From Liopterus haemorrhoidalis (Eukaryota > Arthropoda > Insecta > Coleoptera > Dytiscidae), in NCBI GenBank assembly GCA_963971575.1, contig OZ020616.1, positions 17,433,535 to 17,497,534 of the forward strand: a DNA stretch of 64,000 nt, in the 5' to 3' direction. Each line of letters starts with the position of its first letter. The first letter of the stretch is position 1. The notes beneath the pieces are model-generated. The model was not told the DNA's origin and made no database searches. It worked only from the letters and a program-made list of their open reading frames with translations. This document shows, one piece after another, positions 1 to 10,820 of the stretch. The position numbers and the translations under genes were made by a program.

Positions 1-469
1 GGCTGGAGTGCAAAAGGTTAAATAAAAAACTGTTGAGTTTTAAGTCATCTGCTGAGAAGAAAACTTCTTTTAAAGAGGCACTTTTGTTACTTTTAAAACA
101 GAAATAAGATGAGCATAAAGAAATTTTGAATTCCTAGAGAAAATAATAATAAACTTTAAATTTAAACAAAATAGAAAGTTACAGTACAGAATGCGAGTTT
201 CTAGAGTCCTTAAGACAGCATTGCATTGTTCATTGATTATTCAATATGTAAAACCATTATTTTATATGTGAATTTAAGTAATATCCTTAGACAAATATTG
301 GAGTATATATTCTTTCTTGGCTTGATCCTTCAAGGTCAACAACGCATCGCTTGAAGTAAGAGTACTATTTGCTAACTTACAACATACGCGGTGCAATAAG
401 ATTTGAATGTGGGATAATTGTGTTACAACAAATTTTTGTCCCGTTCAACTATTTCAAAATTCATATTTT
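1..469. other. AT-rich stretch, nothing recognised
   Basis: No open frame with domain-like composition and no terminal inverted repeat was found on either strand. Confidence 0.5.
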
Positions 470-715
470 TCCCAGGTGGTTGGGTGATGCATAAGACAGA
501 ATGTTACTGTGCTTCTAGCCCTCCGACACTATATGCTAGATTATCCATGTATAAGCATTCATTTGCAATATTTAATACTTGAGGTTGAGTCGACATGGGT
601 TGACTGTACAGTTTTGGAAGAAGAAAATTCGAAAATAGTTTAATGGATTTAATCGAGCGTCCCTGTGCTCCGTAGGCAACAATCTTATCACGAAGTCACG
701 GCAACTCTCCAGGCA
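470..715 (-). mobile_element. tRNA-derived SINE copy, minus strand
   Basis: Read on the minus strand, about 715 to 648 resembles a tRNA-like promoter head (GAGTTGCCGTGACTTCGTG, then GGAGCACAGGGACGC) and is closely similar to the head of the copy at 10531. The body then carries GTCGACTCAACCTCAAGTAT and GGAGGGCTAGAAGCACAG, matching the body of that copy. The B box is decayed. SINEs of this type are transcribed by RNA polymerase III and retroposed by a partner LINE. Confidence 0.6.
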
Positions 716-974
716 AAAACATATTTTTTTCTCGGACTGGTTAAATATTTAATTTTTAACTCGGACCAGTGAAAATATCGTTTTACAAGTAAAACTCTGT
801 AAAAATACATTAAAAAGTAAATATTTTTTAGTTACTAGTACAAGCAAAAAGTAAAAAATTTATTTACAAGTTCTACTAGTCGTAAAATATTTTACAAAAA
901 ATATGACAATTAGTTTTTAAAAATTTTGCAGGCCGGATAGATTACACGCAGACCGACGGTTGAGAAACACTGCT
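716..974. mobile_element. hAT-like MITE remnant
   Basis: The right end GGTTGAGAAACACTG (about 960-974) is the complement of the CAGTGTTTCTCAACC type of hAT terminus seen at 32880 and 46704. The preceding text (GCAGGCCGGATAGATTACACG) is of the GGCCG subterminal kind. The interior is AT-rich and non-coding. A clean left end was not found. Confidence 0.5.
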
Positions 975-980
975 CCCTAG

Positions 981-1186
981 AGCAGTGTCCTAACACTGAT
1001 TCTCATACTTTTTTGACTGGCTCACTTTTATAAGGTATTATAATTCAACGGCCCACTATTTGTCATATCCCAATTTTTATATATTAGCTAATATATGCTA
1101 AAGAAGTCTCTCGCGGTCCAAAAACTAAACCAGGCCCCATGAATGATCTCATTGATGGGCCGTGCATATCATTTTGAGAAACACTG
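981..1186. mobile_element. hAT-like terminal fragment
   Basis: The end TTTTGAGAAACACTG (about 1172-1186) is a hAT-type terminus, preceded by GATGGGCCGTGCATATC. A possible degenerate left end is CAGTGTCCTAACACTGATTC at 981. No target duplication was convincing. Confidence 0.4.
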
Positions 1187-1849
1187 TTAGGGGGCGTTAT
1201 TTCCCAAACTGTGTTTCACGAGATAAGGTTTCTTGAATAATAGCTATGGAAAAATTATCGCGATCTTTGGAAAATCGCATAAGGGTTCCGCGACAATATA
1301 AATTTAGAAATCGCTGCCCTCATCAAAATTCATTAAAAGCAAATAAACTTATTAATTGCTTTTGTAGCTTAACCTTAAAAAAAAAAACTAAATTTATTTT
1401 AAACGTTTATTGAGAAGTAGTTTTCTATTAGTTCTTGTCACGATTGTATCCAAAACTGAATTGAACAATGCAATTAAAATTGCTTTACGACTTAAAATTG
1501 CGTTTTAAATATTGGCAAGTACATTATTAACGCGATTTTTAGATTTATTTTTAGAACATTTGTTTCAAAATTTATTTTAGAGCTATGATAATTAATAAGA
1601 AAATTTTTAAAAATAAATAACCAGCGAAACTAGAAGTATTTTGGTAAAATTATGAAAATTAATAAAAGTTTTTTAATTAACGTTACTCAAAACTGAAATT
1701 CTTTAGAAGAAATACGCAAAATTTATTTATCTTTACATTTTCTAACAGCGCAAAAGCCTGTAACTGTCATGCGCAAAATTATCAATTTTTATACTATATC
1801 GTGATATATTGCGCATTTATTTAAGGGATAATATGACCGATAAAAACTT
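1187..1849. other. AT-rich stretch with a hAT-like scrap
   Basis: The segment 1195-1310 (TTTCCCAAACTGTG and later AGGGTTCCGCGACA) reads like a decayed hAT subterminal region. The rest shows no feature. Confidence 0.35.
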
Positions 1850-1970
1850 CTCGCTGACCACGTGGCTGTCATATATATTGCCGGAGGTCTAGAAACGGAG
1901 AACTTACCTTCTCTACCCTTATGCGTCATTTAGGTGTTAGGAAGCTATTATTTATTTTTATTTATTAACG
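1850..1970 (+). mobile_element. SINE 3' tail fragment
   Basis: CGCTGACCACGTGG, GGAGAACTTACCTTCTCTACC and the TATTATTTATTT tail align along their length with the 3' part of the SINE at 10531-10820. The tRNA-like head is absent, so this is a 5'-truncated copy. Confidence 0.6.
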
Positions 1971-2189
1971 CGCAGTTTACATTTGATCTATAGTAAAAGT
2001 TTTAGGGTTTCGTAGGTATATAACAGCTAAAAATGTTGTCAAGATATCCAGCATTCGGACGTCTGAAGGCCTGTTTCGCTTAATAGGTACTAATCTTAAA
2101 ATGTGTGAAAAAAAATTAAATTTCACATCAATATTTAAACATGCATTTATTTTGTAATACTTTAGGCTAGGGCTCAATGCCATAGTGGT

Positions 2190-2345
2190 AATTGTAGTTA
2201 TTTAGGATTTCGTAGATATAACCAATAAACCATTATAACGTCGGTGACGTGTCTGTCTGTACGGTAAATATTGTGACCAAACGGCTGGATCTAGAACAAT
2301 GAAATTTGGTATACATATACAGTTACTTGACCCGCATATAAGAAA
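2190..2345 (-). repeat. Dispersed repeat family R1
   Basis: The segment shares the ordered blocks TTTAGGATTTCGTAGATATA, GTCTGTCTGT, GACCAAACGGCTGGA, TGAAATTTGG and TTGACCC with copies at 3836, 31425, 44270 and 58445. The blocks are non-coding. The family's class is unknown to me; it looks like the 3' region of a retroelement or a long non-autonomous element. Confidence 0.55.
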
Positions 2346-2360
2346 AATACTGAAACTATT

Positions 2361-2633
2361 ATCCAGCTTCGTGCGGAACTAGATTTTGAAATATAGTTAC
2401 TTTTAATGATTGAATAGGACTTTGATACCGTTTGTTTTAACATAGGAGGTCGGGTTTTATAAGACAATTTAGGTGAAAAATTCAAATAAAAATTTGACAT
2501 TGGAAAAATAAACTGACATAGTTTGGGCGGGTAAGCAAACATTAAAAAAATCACTTAATATTTGAGATGCATGTACGTAACAGTAAAAAAAGAAAAAACT
2601 ATCTAGTTCCGCACGAGGCCTAGAAATGGATAA
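2361..2633. mobile_element. MITE family A, full copy
   Basis: Inverted terminal repeats of about 30 bp: CCAGCTTCGTGCGGAACTAG at the left and its complement CTAGTTCCGCACGAGG at the right. The interior shares TTTATAAGACAATTTAGGT with copies at 16220 and 22164. It has no coding content, so it must depend on an outside transposase. The superfamily is not determined. Confidence 0.65.
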
Positions 2634-2674
2634 TACTAAAAATCATCCCACGAAAAATATTTACAGATATAGAC

Positions 2675-2965
2675 CAGGCTTGTTCAACCAGCGACCCATG
2701 ACGGCTCAACGAAATATCATAAACTTTCAAACTTTATAATACTGCGATTACAAGTACCATTAATAACACTACAAATACAATTTCAACTTGCTATTAATTT
2801 ATAAGCGATATATTTTTTTAATTTAATGCGTTATTTAGAAAGAATCATAAAATCATTCTCAAATTACATAATATATTAATCAGTATTAGTGTATTTTATG
2901 TGTGGCCCAAAACAACTCGTTTTCTTATAATGTGGCCCAGGGAAGCTAAAATTTGGACACCCCTG
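2675..2965. mobile_element. hAT-like MITE (CAGGCTTG family)
   Basis: It starts CAGGCTTGTTCAACC and ends TTGGACACCCCTG. The flanking 8-mers atatagac and ttatagac match at 7 of 8, as expected for a hAT target duplication. It is homologous along its length to 24842-25137, including GTGGCCCAAAAC near the right end. Confidence 0.75.
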
Positions 2966-2973
2966 TTATAGAC

Positions 2974-3835
2974 GGAATTGTTTCTAAAAAATATTCCGAA
3001 AAAAAAAACTTCAATATAATATTTATTTTATTTTGAATAAATACTAATTTTTTATGTGATGTTTTAAATGGAAGATTTTAATACTTAATTTGATAAAGAT
3101 TTTTTTTGCGCTATTAATCAAAAATGTGTAGATACATACGAAACCCTGAAATGTGTGAAAATTCACTCGTCACATTAATTTTTTTAGTATATGTTTTATA
3201 CTTATTATTTGGTATTATACCCCGGTTAACAATTTCTTGTTCAACGCTGTCTAACAGCGTATTTTTCTAATTTTATCAAAAATCGCAAATTACTCAAATT
3301 TAGGATCAGTTCTTAGAAAATGATTATGAGGAGCTCAAAAGCTAAATGGTTTGCCATGAAGAATGTCTTTTTATCGACTTAATCCTTATTCAGGTTAAAA
3401 TGATCCCGTTTTGCGTTATATCGTTTAGTAATAGTGTTCCAACATCTAGGTGTCACTGACAATTTAAAAAGATTAACAAATGTAATAAAAGCGGATATAA
3501 ATAGATAATAACCTACAGTTGCTATAAAAAAGATGTCATATTTCACACAATTTAATTTGTACGAACATGCAAACCGTAATTCTAAATTAACAATATTAAA
3601 CGGTAGAGTAATTCGGTTAACTATTTCATATTTAATCGTAACTAGTTCAGTAACCTGTCTAGACACGAAAGGTTGTCAACATAAAATCTGAACTCCGAAA
3701 CATAGTTAAGAAGAGCTTTTATAATTAATTAAAATAATTATATAAAATATTATTAAAACAAACACAGGTGGAGGCATTATATTATAGCACAGGTTTTAGT
3801 CTAATGCAATAACCCAAAAATATTCATAATTCAAA
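2974..3835. other. AT-rich stretch, nothing recognised
   Basis: Only short overlapping frames without domain signal occur here. No paired terminal repeats were found. Confidence 0.45.
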
Positions 3836-3995
3836 GCTTTTTTAGGTTTTTGTAGATAGAACCAAGAAAACCTTATACCGACTTGTCTTATCACTTACGT
3901 ATGTCTGTCTGCCTGTACTGAAATAACTGAGGAAAACCCCTTTATGTAGAGAGTTGAAATTTGGCATGCATATACAGTTTTTTGACCCATATATA
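3836..3995 (-). repeat. Dispersed repeat family R1
   Basis: TTTTTAGGTTTTTGTAGATA, GTCTGTCTGCCTGTA, GTTGAAATTTGGCATGCATA and TTTTTTGACCCATATATAGG occur in the same order as in the copy at 2190. It is non-coding. Confidence 0.55.
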
Positions 3996-4511
3996 GGACT
4001 TATGCCCGTATTCATAATCGTTCATTATTGTAATGCTTAGTTCACAATAAAAAATAAGTACATTTTATTTTAATCAAGATATAGATATGTGGAAGCTATC
4101 CTTAAGATGGGTTCCGCGTTTGTCTCTGCTGAGAACAAACTCAACTTTCTCAGGCTGGTTTGGGTAAATTTCTTTAGAAACGGAACATTTCTATGGAAAT
4201 TTACTATAGAAGATTTTGATTTTAACGATCGTTTTGATATAACGAAGCAGTGAACCTTTATGCATATGGACAATAATGTTCGAGGAATAGGATAGTTTGA
4301 TAAAACAAGCCTAAAAGAAAGTTGTTGCTGCGTGGATCAACATACAAAATTGTATTCTTGAATTTTTCACTTTTGTCCACCAATTTTTCCCAGAATGTTT
4401 TTAAATAGCTTGATAAAATCAGAGTAATGCACATTAAAGTAATAGTACATTTGAAATTTTTGATCAGATTATAGTTCATCATTTTTTTTTTTTTTATTTT
4501 AAAGGGCTAAA
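3996..4511. other. AT-rich stretch, nothing recognised
   Basis: Two minus-strand frames (4070-4273 and 4258-4482) exist but have ordinary AT-rich codon content and no recognisable motif. I do not regard them as genes. Confidence 0.4.
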
Positions 4512-4780
4512 ATAGAGTTTCTCAACCACCGGTCGGTAGGAAAATCCAATCGATCGGCGAAAACAATAAAAAATATTTAGCTAATATTTTTTGAAAAACA
4601 ATTCGGCAGCTAGATCTTGTATAAAAGATTATAAATATTTATTTGTACTACTAAAAATATGTATTTGTAAATTTGCAGTTTTTTACGGTAAATAAATAAA
4701 AAAAGAAAAATATTTTAACTGGTCAGCGTAATATATTGGTTATTTTTACGGGCCGGTAAATTTTGGGGCAAACAAAAAGT
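4512..4780. mobile_element. hAT-like MITE remnant
   Basis: The left end GAGTTTCTCAACCACCGGTC is the hAT CAGTGTTTCTCAACC type. The right portion has ACGGGCCGGTAAATTTTGGG, as in the related remnant at 716-974. The right terminus itself is missing or decayed. Confidence 0.45.
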
Positions 4781-6034
4781 AGTTAAACGAGAAGTTAAAT
4801 ATTTACATGTATGATCCATTCACGATGAGTCTTCAATCTCAGTAAGCCATGATATTTTTTTGTTGCATAAAATTTGACATTAAAAAATAATGACAATCTT
4901 CCAATCTTATTTGTATGTATTTTTTATGTATAGTTAATTTATTTGAAAATATATTAAATAAAATATATTCAATAGAAATTTTTCATTATTTGTAATATTT
5001 TATTTAAACATGACTAATTATGTTTCGTGGCTATCAACAAAACTGCCACCTTAACATGGCCTACTCAGGTGAAGAAACATGGATTATATAAACAAACATT
5101 TAAAAAAAACATGTTTTTCTAATTTTGTGTTGCATATCAAATAAAAGCTTTTGGGCTTAAAAAGTGTTTCCATTAGTATTTGTCCTCAGTAATAATTTAC
5201 CTATCTAAAATAATGACTATATAGGTCTATTTTTATTATAATAGTATCGTTCGCGGATGCAATCCCTAACAAGTGAAATCCGAGAAATGTGCACATTATT
5301 GCTTGTGCGATTACTATTATGATTTTGATTAGATGTTTGTTGTTCGGAAGCAGTAAGGAGCATGCGCGTTGGTCTCCAACTTAAGATCAGGGATCCATCC
5401 GCGAATGCATTTATTTTATTTGATGTCATTTGAGTTATCATTGAATTATTTATTTGAACGTTGCGATTGCATGTCTGCACATGGGCTAAAGATGCGTTCT
5501 TACTTAGTTAGCACACTACATAGCCTCTATCGTTAATAAAAACTCTACTTCATCATCCTTATAGTTATTATTTAGTATTGAATCTGTTAGTTTTTTATGA
5601 GGCTGGCTTGGGTTATGACTTAGTGGTATTTTCTTCCAGATTTCCGAGCGTTAGCTCTCGTAGTTTTCACTCGATGTACGTCACGAGCTTAAACTATATG
5701 CGGTCAGTGCGTTGTAGAATGCTCTTATAGTTTAGACGTTATTTTCTTTCTCTATTTTATTCTTTTTTATACACTTTGCGATACCTTAGCCGTACTGCTG
5801 CACTGTTTTCTTCCGCTTTATGATCTTTCGATTGATTTCTCATTGTATGATTGATGAATGATTGAAATTACTTATCATAAACATAACAAATGTACCTAAT
5901 TCCTTTCACTAACAGTGATCCTTTACATAATGTATCGTTATCGCTAATGTTTTTTTATATTTAAATACAAATGATCTAACGTAATAACGAAATCTAAACA
6001 ACGACTACTAGTGATACTATATTTTAATATGGAC
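4781..6034. other. AT-rich stretch with a weak inverted repeat
   Basis: CTCAGTAAGCCATG near 4838 and the complement of CATGGCCTACTCAGG near 5055 form a weak inverted pair. A related CTGAAGTAGGCCATGA stretch occurs near 15111. A minus-strand frame at 5217-5480 is asparagine- and threonine-rich but has no recognised domain. Confidence 0.35.
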
Positions 6035-7250
6035 TAAAGTCCATTCTACATTATTCTTTTTTCAATACTATCCAACTCTGACGTCATTTCAACTTTTGAT
6101 ACTACAGAATATAGTGGGGGAAAAAATAAGAGACAGTGATATATTTTATACCGTCCATCTCTTATTACTTTTCATTGCCAACTTAAAAATTTTTAGGTTC
6201 AGATGGCAGACAACAATTTGGCTATAGTAAACCAATTTATAAATATTGTTTAGTTGTGCAAAAACTAAAAAGTTGGTGTTGGTACGACTGAAAAGTACAG
6301 AACTGTCAACAAAAAATTTGACCGGAGGTAGTTTTGGATGACAATTCTGTACTTTTGAGTCGTACCAACACTAACTTTTTAGTTTTTGTTTACAACTTAA
6401 CTTTTAGTAGTTTATTAAGTTGATAAGAAGTTTATTTAGATCATATAATTAAATATAACCTTAGCACAATTAAACAATATTTATAAATTGTTTACTAGAA
6501 TTGGTTCTATAACCAAACTGTGGTCTGTCACCTGAACCTAGAATTTTGAAGCACAATTAAACAATATTTATAAATTGGTTTACTATAACCAAATTGTTGT
6601 CTGCCATCTGAACCTAAAAACTTTTAAGTTGGCAATGAAAAGTATTAAAGAGATGGAAGGTATAAAATATATCACTGTCTCTTATTTTTTCCCCCCACTA
6701 TATTCTGTAGTATCAAAAGTTGAAATGACGTTAGAGTTGGATAGTATTGAAAAAAGTATAAAGTGTGTTCTACATTATACAATTCTCATCAAATTTTCAT
6801 ACTTATTTCTTTGACAAGAACTTGTACTAGAAATAAATCAGTGAAATTGTACAGTGTAGAATACTTTATGTAGTCAAGGTCAACTTTATTCAAATATAGA
6901 TTTGGTCAAACTTTTCTTGTACCAACATTAAAATTACGCTTGTAAACATTTTGTATTACGACGTGTTTAATAGTGTTTTGTTGATCATTGGTTTGAATAA
7001 GCGAATATATAAATTGTGTTTTGTACGTAAATCAGTAATTTTACAAATCTAATAGCTAGGTTATAAAAACTTGACAAGATATGAATTATATTTTTATGTT
7101 GGTACTTTAAATGAACTGAAACACGTGTAAGAATTTCATTCTCTACCAAAAAACTGAAAAATAAATTGTATTAAAACTTTGACAACTTCTAGTTCAAAGA
7201 AAAAAGTTTAGAAAATTGATGAATAAAGTATAATGTAGAATGGACTTTAT
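6035..7250. mobile_element. Foldback (long inverted repeat) element
   Basis: The outer ends are TAAAGTCCATTCTACATTAT at 6035 and its near-complement ATAATGTAGAATGGACTTTA ending about 7249. Inside, two arms of roughly 200 bp (about 6048-6262 and 6545-6752) are reverse complements. A second inner inverted pair lies at 6258-6307 and 6338-6390. About 80 bp is duplicated in tandem near 6473-6630. There is no coding capacity; an open frame across the right arm is a by-product. Confidence 0.7.
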
Positions 7251-7265
7251 AGTTAGTTGGCTAGT

Positions 7266-7330
7266 TAAATTTTTTTTGCGCACAGCAACGATGGCTATTT
7301 GCGCCTAGGCTGCGTTATCTAAATGACTAC
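7266..7330 (-). repeat. Dispersed repeat with GGCGCAAATAGCCATCGTTG core
   Basis: Read on the minus strand this matches 55297-55370 (+) closely and, more weakly, 58380-58440 and 13160-13205. It is non-coding and probably the end of a larger interspersed element. Confidence 0.5.
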
Positions 7331-8091
7331 AGTATATATAAAAATCAATAAATTAAACAATAAATAATATGAACTTATAATGTACTATGTTTTTCAAAGT
7401 TTGGAATCTGCTAGTGATGTGATTTTTTTGTACAGAGCGTTTATAAATGTCCGTTGTGTCAGCAAAGCTTCATCTCCCTTTGCGTATCTACATCCCAAAG
7501 CTATCAACATACTGTCTGCGCTGCGTGAACAATGCACTAATCTTAGGCGCTCTACCAGAGTCTTTTTTAGTTTGTTTCTAAAAGTTTTGAGGCATAAAAA
7601 TGAGGCTTTAACCTACGGAAAGATATTCTGAATATTTTGGTGCAAACCAGATTTTCATACGATAAATAGTTACAGCATTATATGGAATTATCATATAATT
7701 TTAAATATTTTGCTTGATTTTAATATTAAAAAAAAAAAAAAAAAAACGAGGAACCTAGTCATAAAAACAAACCTATTATACCATAAAAGGTAAATCAACG
7801 GCGCATTTTATACCCGCTACAAATGAACTAAATATCTACTTTACAACACAGACAACTGAACGCATCAGTATTTTTTTGTTTATAAAAATTGTGAAGTTTT
7901 AAGGCATAAAAAAGATTGAAGTTTGCGGGAAGATTTTCTGAACACGAGTTTTTTACCGTTAATGTTTTTAGTAGTTTTATTTCTATACATTTTTGAAACA
8001 TTGGCTTGATATTTCAAATTATTTTAAAAAATTCAGGGACTCCGAGAGTCATAAAAATATACCTATGGTACCCAGGGCCACCGAGACTACT
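7331..8091. other. AT-rich stretch, nothing recognised
   Basis: It contains an A-tract near 7729-7746. A plus-strand frame at 7380-7631 has no recognisable domain. Confidence 0.4.
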
Positions 8092-8275
8092 TCTGGGACC
8101 CCGGGGAGAAACTTTCTTTGCCCCGGGTAATGATCAATTCTATATTCGGAAATTTTTATTATAATAAAGGTGAAAATACAACTGATAACCTAAAAAAAAA
8201 GGTCATCACATACAAAAAACAAGTGATGAGCACAAAAAAGGTCCTCACTTCCAAAAGTACAAGTGAGTGACTAAA
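8092..8275. mobile_element. hAT-like fragment carrying the GGTCCTC module
   Basis: It begins CAGGGCCACCGAGAC with GGGACCCCGGGGAG just inside, a hAT-like terminus. From about 8190 it carries two copies of the 40-bp module (AAAAAAGGTCCTCACTTCC ... AAGTGATGAGC) also seen at 14537, 26025, 32225 and 36045. No right end was found. Confidence 0.45.
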
Positions 8276-9239
8276 TGAACTAATTTATATATTAATATAC
8301 ACTGAAAGGCGTTTGAAATTCCCCCATTAGATTAATTTTAAAGGTTGGTAGTTAGTATGAACCATGTGAAAACTTACATAAGCAAATTAATGAGGAACAA
8401 TCTCAAATTCAAGCAAACCTGTGGCTGCAAGCGTTAAACCGCTTGTATCTGCTGTTTGTCGGCTAAGCAAGGGCACGGACGTGAGTTCATCTCCTGCAAA
8501 TTTCAAATAATTTGTGTAAAAATATTTATGCAAATTACAGGTTCTGCTTAGCCGTTCGCAACCGGCCATAAACTGTAGGTGCCTTTCTGAGTACGCTAAA
8601 AAATGGACGTAATACTGACCATATTACTCCTGAATGTACATAGATTTAAAACATGGCCATGAAACCTGGAAACGGGAGGCGTAGGCTCAACTCAGGCCAT
8701 CGTGCCAATGATGATTAATCTCAAATTATTTGTTCGTAACATTAACACATATCAATAGATTTATTGTGCAGATCTGTTAAAACCATCATTAACCTAAAAT
8801 CACATTGTATACATTTGCTATTGTTTATGCTGATTTTTACCAATAAAAAAACCTTTTCTGATAATATATACACTGAAAATTGTTAAAAACGCAAAACTTG
8901 ATATGCAAACTTGTGACAGTATCCATATGTACACTTTTGGTCAAATGCGTCATGTAGAACTAGGCTATAAACATTGCGAGATGAAAATTACAACACTTAA
9001 AATAAATAATATAAAGATGCAACTCGATGTAATGGGGGAAAAAAAAATAGAAAACAGTGTATCAATGTATTGTGCAATAACAAAAATTAATATACGTCGA
9101 TCAATAGAGTCTAAAAATGGCGAACACAGTACCCTCATCATAAAAAACACACGCACACTCCTTATTTGATGTACCTCCGCTTAAATCTTGCTGATTTTAT
9201 ATAACTTTATAACTAAAACTTTTTTCATAACGAACAAAT
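8276..9239. other. AT-rich stretch, possible LINE tail
   Basis: The segment 8660-8710 (GGGAGGCGTAGGCTCAACTC then CCAATGATGATTAAT) resembles a retroposon 3' end with an ATGATGAT-like tail, but it is too short to classify. Opposed frames at 8903-9169 and 8965-9156 show no domain. Confidence 0.3.
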
Positions 9240-9351
9240 AACTACGGGCCGGATGAAATCTTTCGGGTCGTAGTTTTGGAGACGACCCTTAATGCTGAAT
9301 AATAAGCGATAAACTATGGTTAGCAGACCATACTTTGAGAAACACTGATCA
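9240..9351. mobile_element. hAT-like right-end remnant
   Basis: It ends ACTTTGAGAAACACTG and is preceded by ACGGGCCGGATGAAATC and GGGTCGTAG, the same layout as the hAT remnants at 716-974 and 981-1186. Confidence 0.45.
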
Positions 9352-9744
9352 TAGTTACTTTCTGTCTACGGGTTATGGAAAGTATTATTCGATATCATTC
9401 TTAGTAAAATATCAGATATGTTTCTGTATAGAAATTTGATATCAATATCAAGTTATTTAGTAGAAATAATAAAATACAACAATTACATGTTTGTTATTTG
9501 ATATTTCAAAAGTTGATTAGCATAAACATGAGAAATGTTTGATCTAAAAACTATATATTTTTAATTATAGCATAGTGGTTTTCAAACTGCATGTAATTTT
9601 AATATTAAATTGTAAAAAAATGTAAGTCTGTTTTCATTAGAGATTGTATTATCAAAGGAGTGGGAAGAATTTTCCCTTGGGAGAGTTCAGTGGGGGCGGG
9701 GGATAGTTAATAACTATTAATTGTAAATAATAATTATTTTCTTG

Positions 9745-9830
9745 CCGACCGGCGTAGCGTACTGGTAACACGTACTTCGTAGCCCTGCGTTGCTAAGGTC
9801 TCGGGTTAATTCCCACCAAAATGTACTTAA
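9745..9830 (+). mobile_element. tRNA-like SINE head or tRNA pseudogene
   Basis: GCGTAGCGTACTGGTAACAC resembles an A box and GGTCTCGGGTTAATTCCC a B box, with spacing normal for a tRNA gene. The acceptor ends do not pair and no matching body follows. It is read as a tRNA-derived retroposon head or pseudogene, not a working tRNA. Confidence 0.45.
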
Positions 9831-9941
9831 TCAAACCATTAATTTTTATTTTCCAAAAGAACAGACAATTTAATTTATGCAAACTTGTAAAATAATAATT
9901 TTTTATTTTAAACAAAAGAAGACTCTAGCTCTTATAGTTAT

Positions 9942-10118
9942 GGCCCCAGTTGTCAAAAGCCCCAATTGTGAACGGCCCGAATTGTTCATCGCCCCAGTTG
10001 TGAAAAGCCCCAATTGTGTACGGCCCGAATTGTCCATCGCCCCAGTTGTTAATGACCCCAGTTGTGAAAAGCCCCAATTATGAACGGCCGGAATTGTCTT
10101 ACGGCCCCAGTTGTCTGG
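9942..10118 (+). repeat. 16-bp minisatellite with 48-bp higher-order period
   Basis: About eleven units of the type TTGTGAACGGCCCGAA. Three variants (AAAAGCCCCAA, GAACGGCCCGAA and CATCGCCCCAG endings) recur in order, giving a 48-bp repeat. The array is GC-richer than its surroundings. Because 48 is divisible by 3, one frame stays open across it and gives a 16-residue repeat. I take that frame as a consequence of the period, not as a gene. Confidence 0.85.
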
Positions 10119-10530
10119 TTACCCTTCCGAACATAGAAATGATTTGACATAGATGACATAGAAAGTCCAAAGTCTCTCATTTTTTAATATTTTTCTTTAT
10201 ACAAAAGTTTGAAAACTTCTATTCCAGTTGCTCCACTGGATGCAATAAATGGGCCAGCCTGCAGGTCGCATAATTCCATTTGATATTTAGGATCAACGAA
10301 GCTAATATCGATATTGAATGGATCGCTGAATAAATTAATACTCAGCTCAATTTGATATTTATTTAAAATTTGATGTAAAATGTATTATATTTCGCGGGCC
10401 GCCAGTTGGACAGAGCTGGCCTACAGCTATTGACTCGCCAAAAACTGCTGATAGTCTACCGAGGACTGGAAGTTATTCCGATATCATTGTTCGATTAACG
10501 CGTTTTGTTTATTAAACGTTTCATATGAAG
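10119..10530. other. AT-rich stretch with a possible hAT end
   Basis: GCGGGCCGCCAGTTGGACAG (about 10394-10413) resembles the right end of a CAGGGGTGTCAAACTC-type hAT element. No matching left end was found. Confidence 0.35.
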
Positions 10531-10820
10531 AGTTGCCGTGGCTCCGTGGTAAATCTGTTGACTTCGGAGCACAGGGACGCGGGTTCAAATTCACCAACGT
10601 CCTCCGGATTGTTATTTTCCGATATTGTGCAGTCAGTTCTGAGATCGACTCAGCCTCAAGTATTTAATACTTTAAATGAATACCTCATAATAGGAACCGT
10701 CGGAACGTCACACTGACCAGTGGTTTTCATATCCATGGCCGGCGGTGTAGAAGCAGAGTACTTACCTTCTCTGTCCCTATACGCCTATCTAGGCATTGGG
10801 AACCTATTATTTATTATTAT
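10531..10820 (+). mobile_element. tRNA-derived SINE, full-length copy
   Basis: The head is GTTGCCGTGGCTCCGTGGTA (A-box-like), followed 33 bp later by GCGGGTTCAAATTC (B-box-like). The body contains CGATATTGTGCAGTCAG and GATCGACTCAGCCTCAAG. The tail domain has GGCGGTGTAGAAGCAG and ends in TTATTTATTATTAT. Other copies lie at 470 (minus), 1850, 12270 and 27520. It encodes no protein; its movement depends on a LINE reverse transcriptase. Confidence 0.75.

Noticed and set aside
5217..5480. An asparagine-rich 87-codon minus frame as an exon
   Set aside because: No acceptor or donor in a suitable place and no recognised motif; composition is like other chance frames.
9877..10083. A 68-codon frame with a repeated APVVKSPNC peptide
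   Set aside because: The repeat follows from a 48-bp minisatellite that keeps frame; nothing outside the array looks coding.
10531..10600. A tRNA gene
   Set aside because: Promoter boxes are present but the arms do not pair well and a SINE body follows; treated as a SINE head. The same applies to 27520 and probably 9745.
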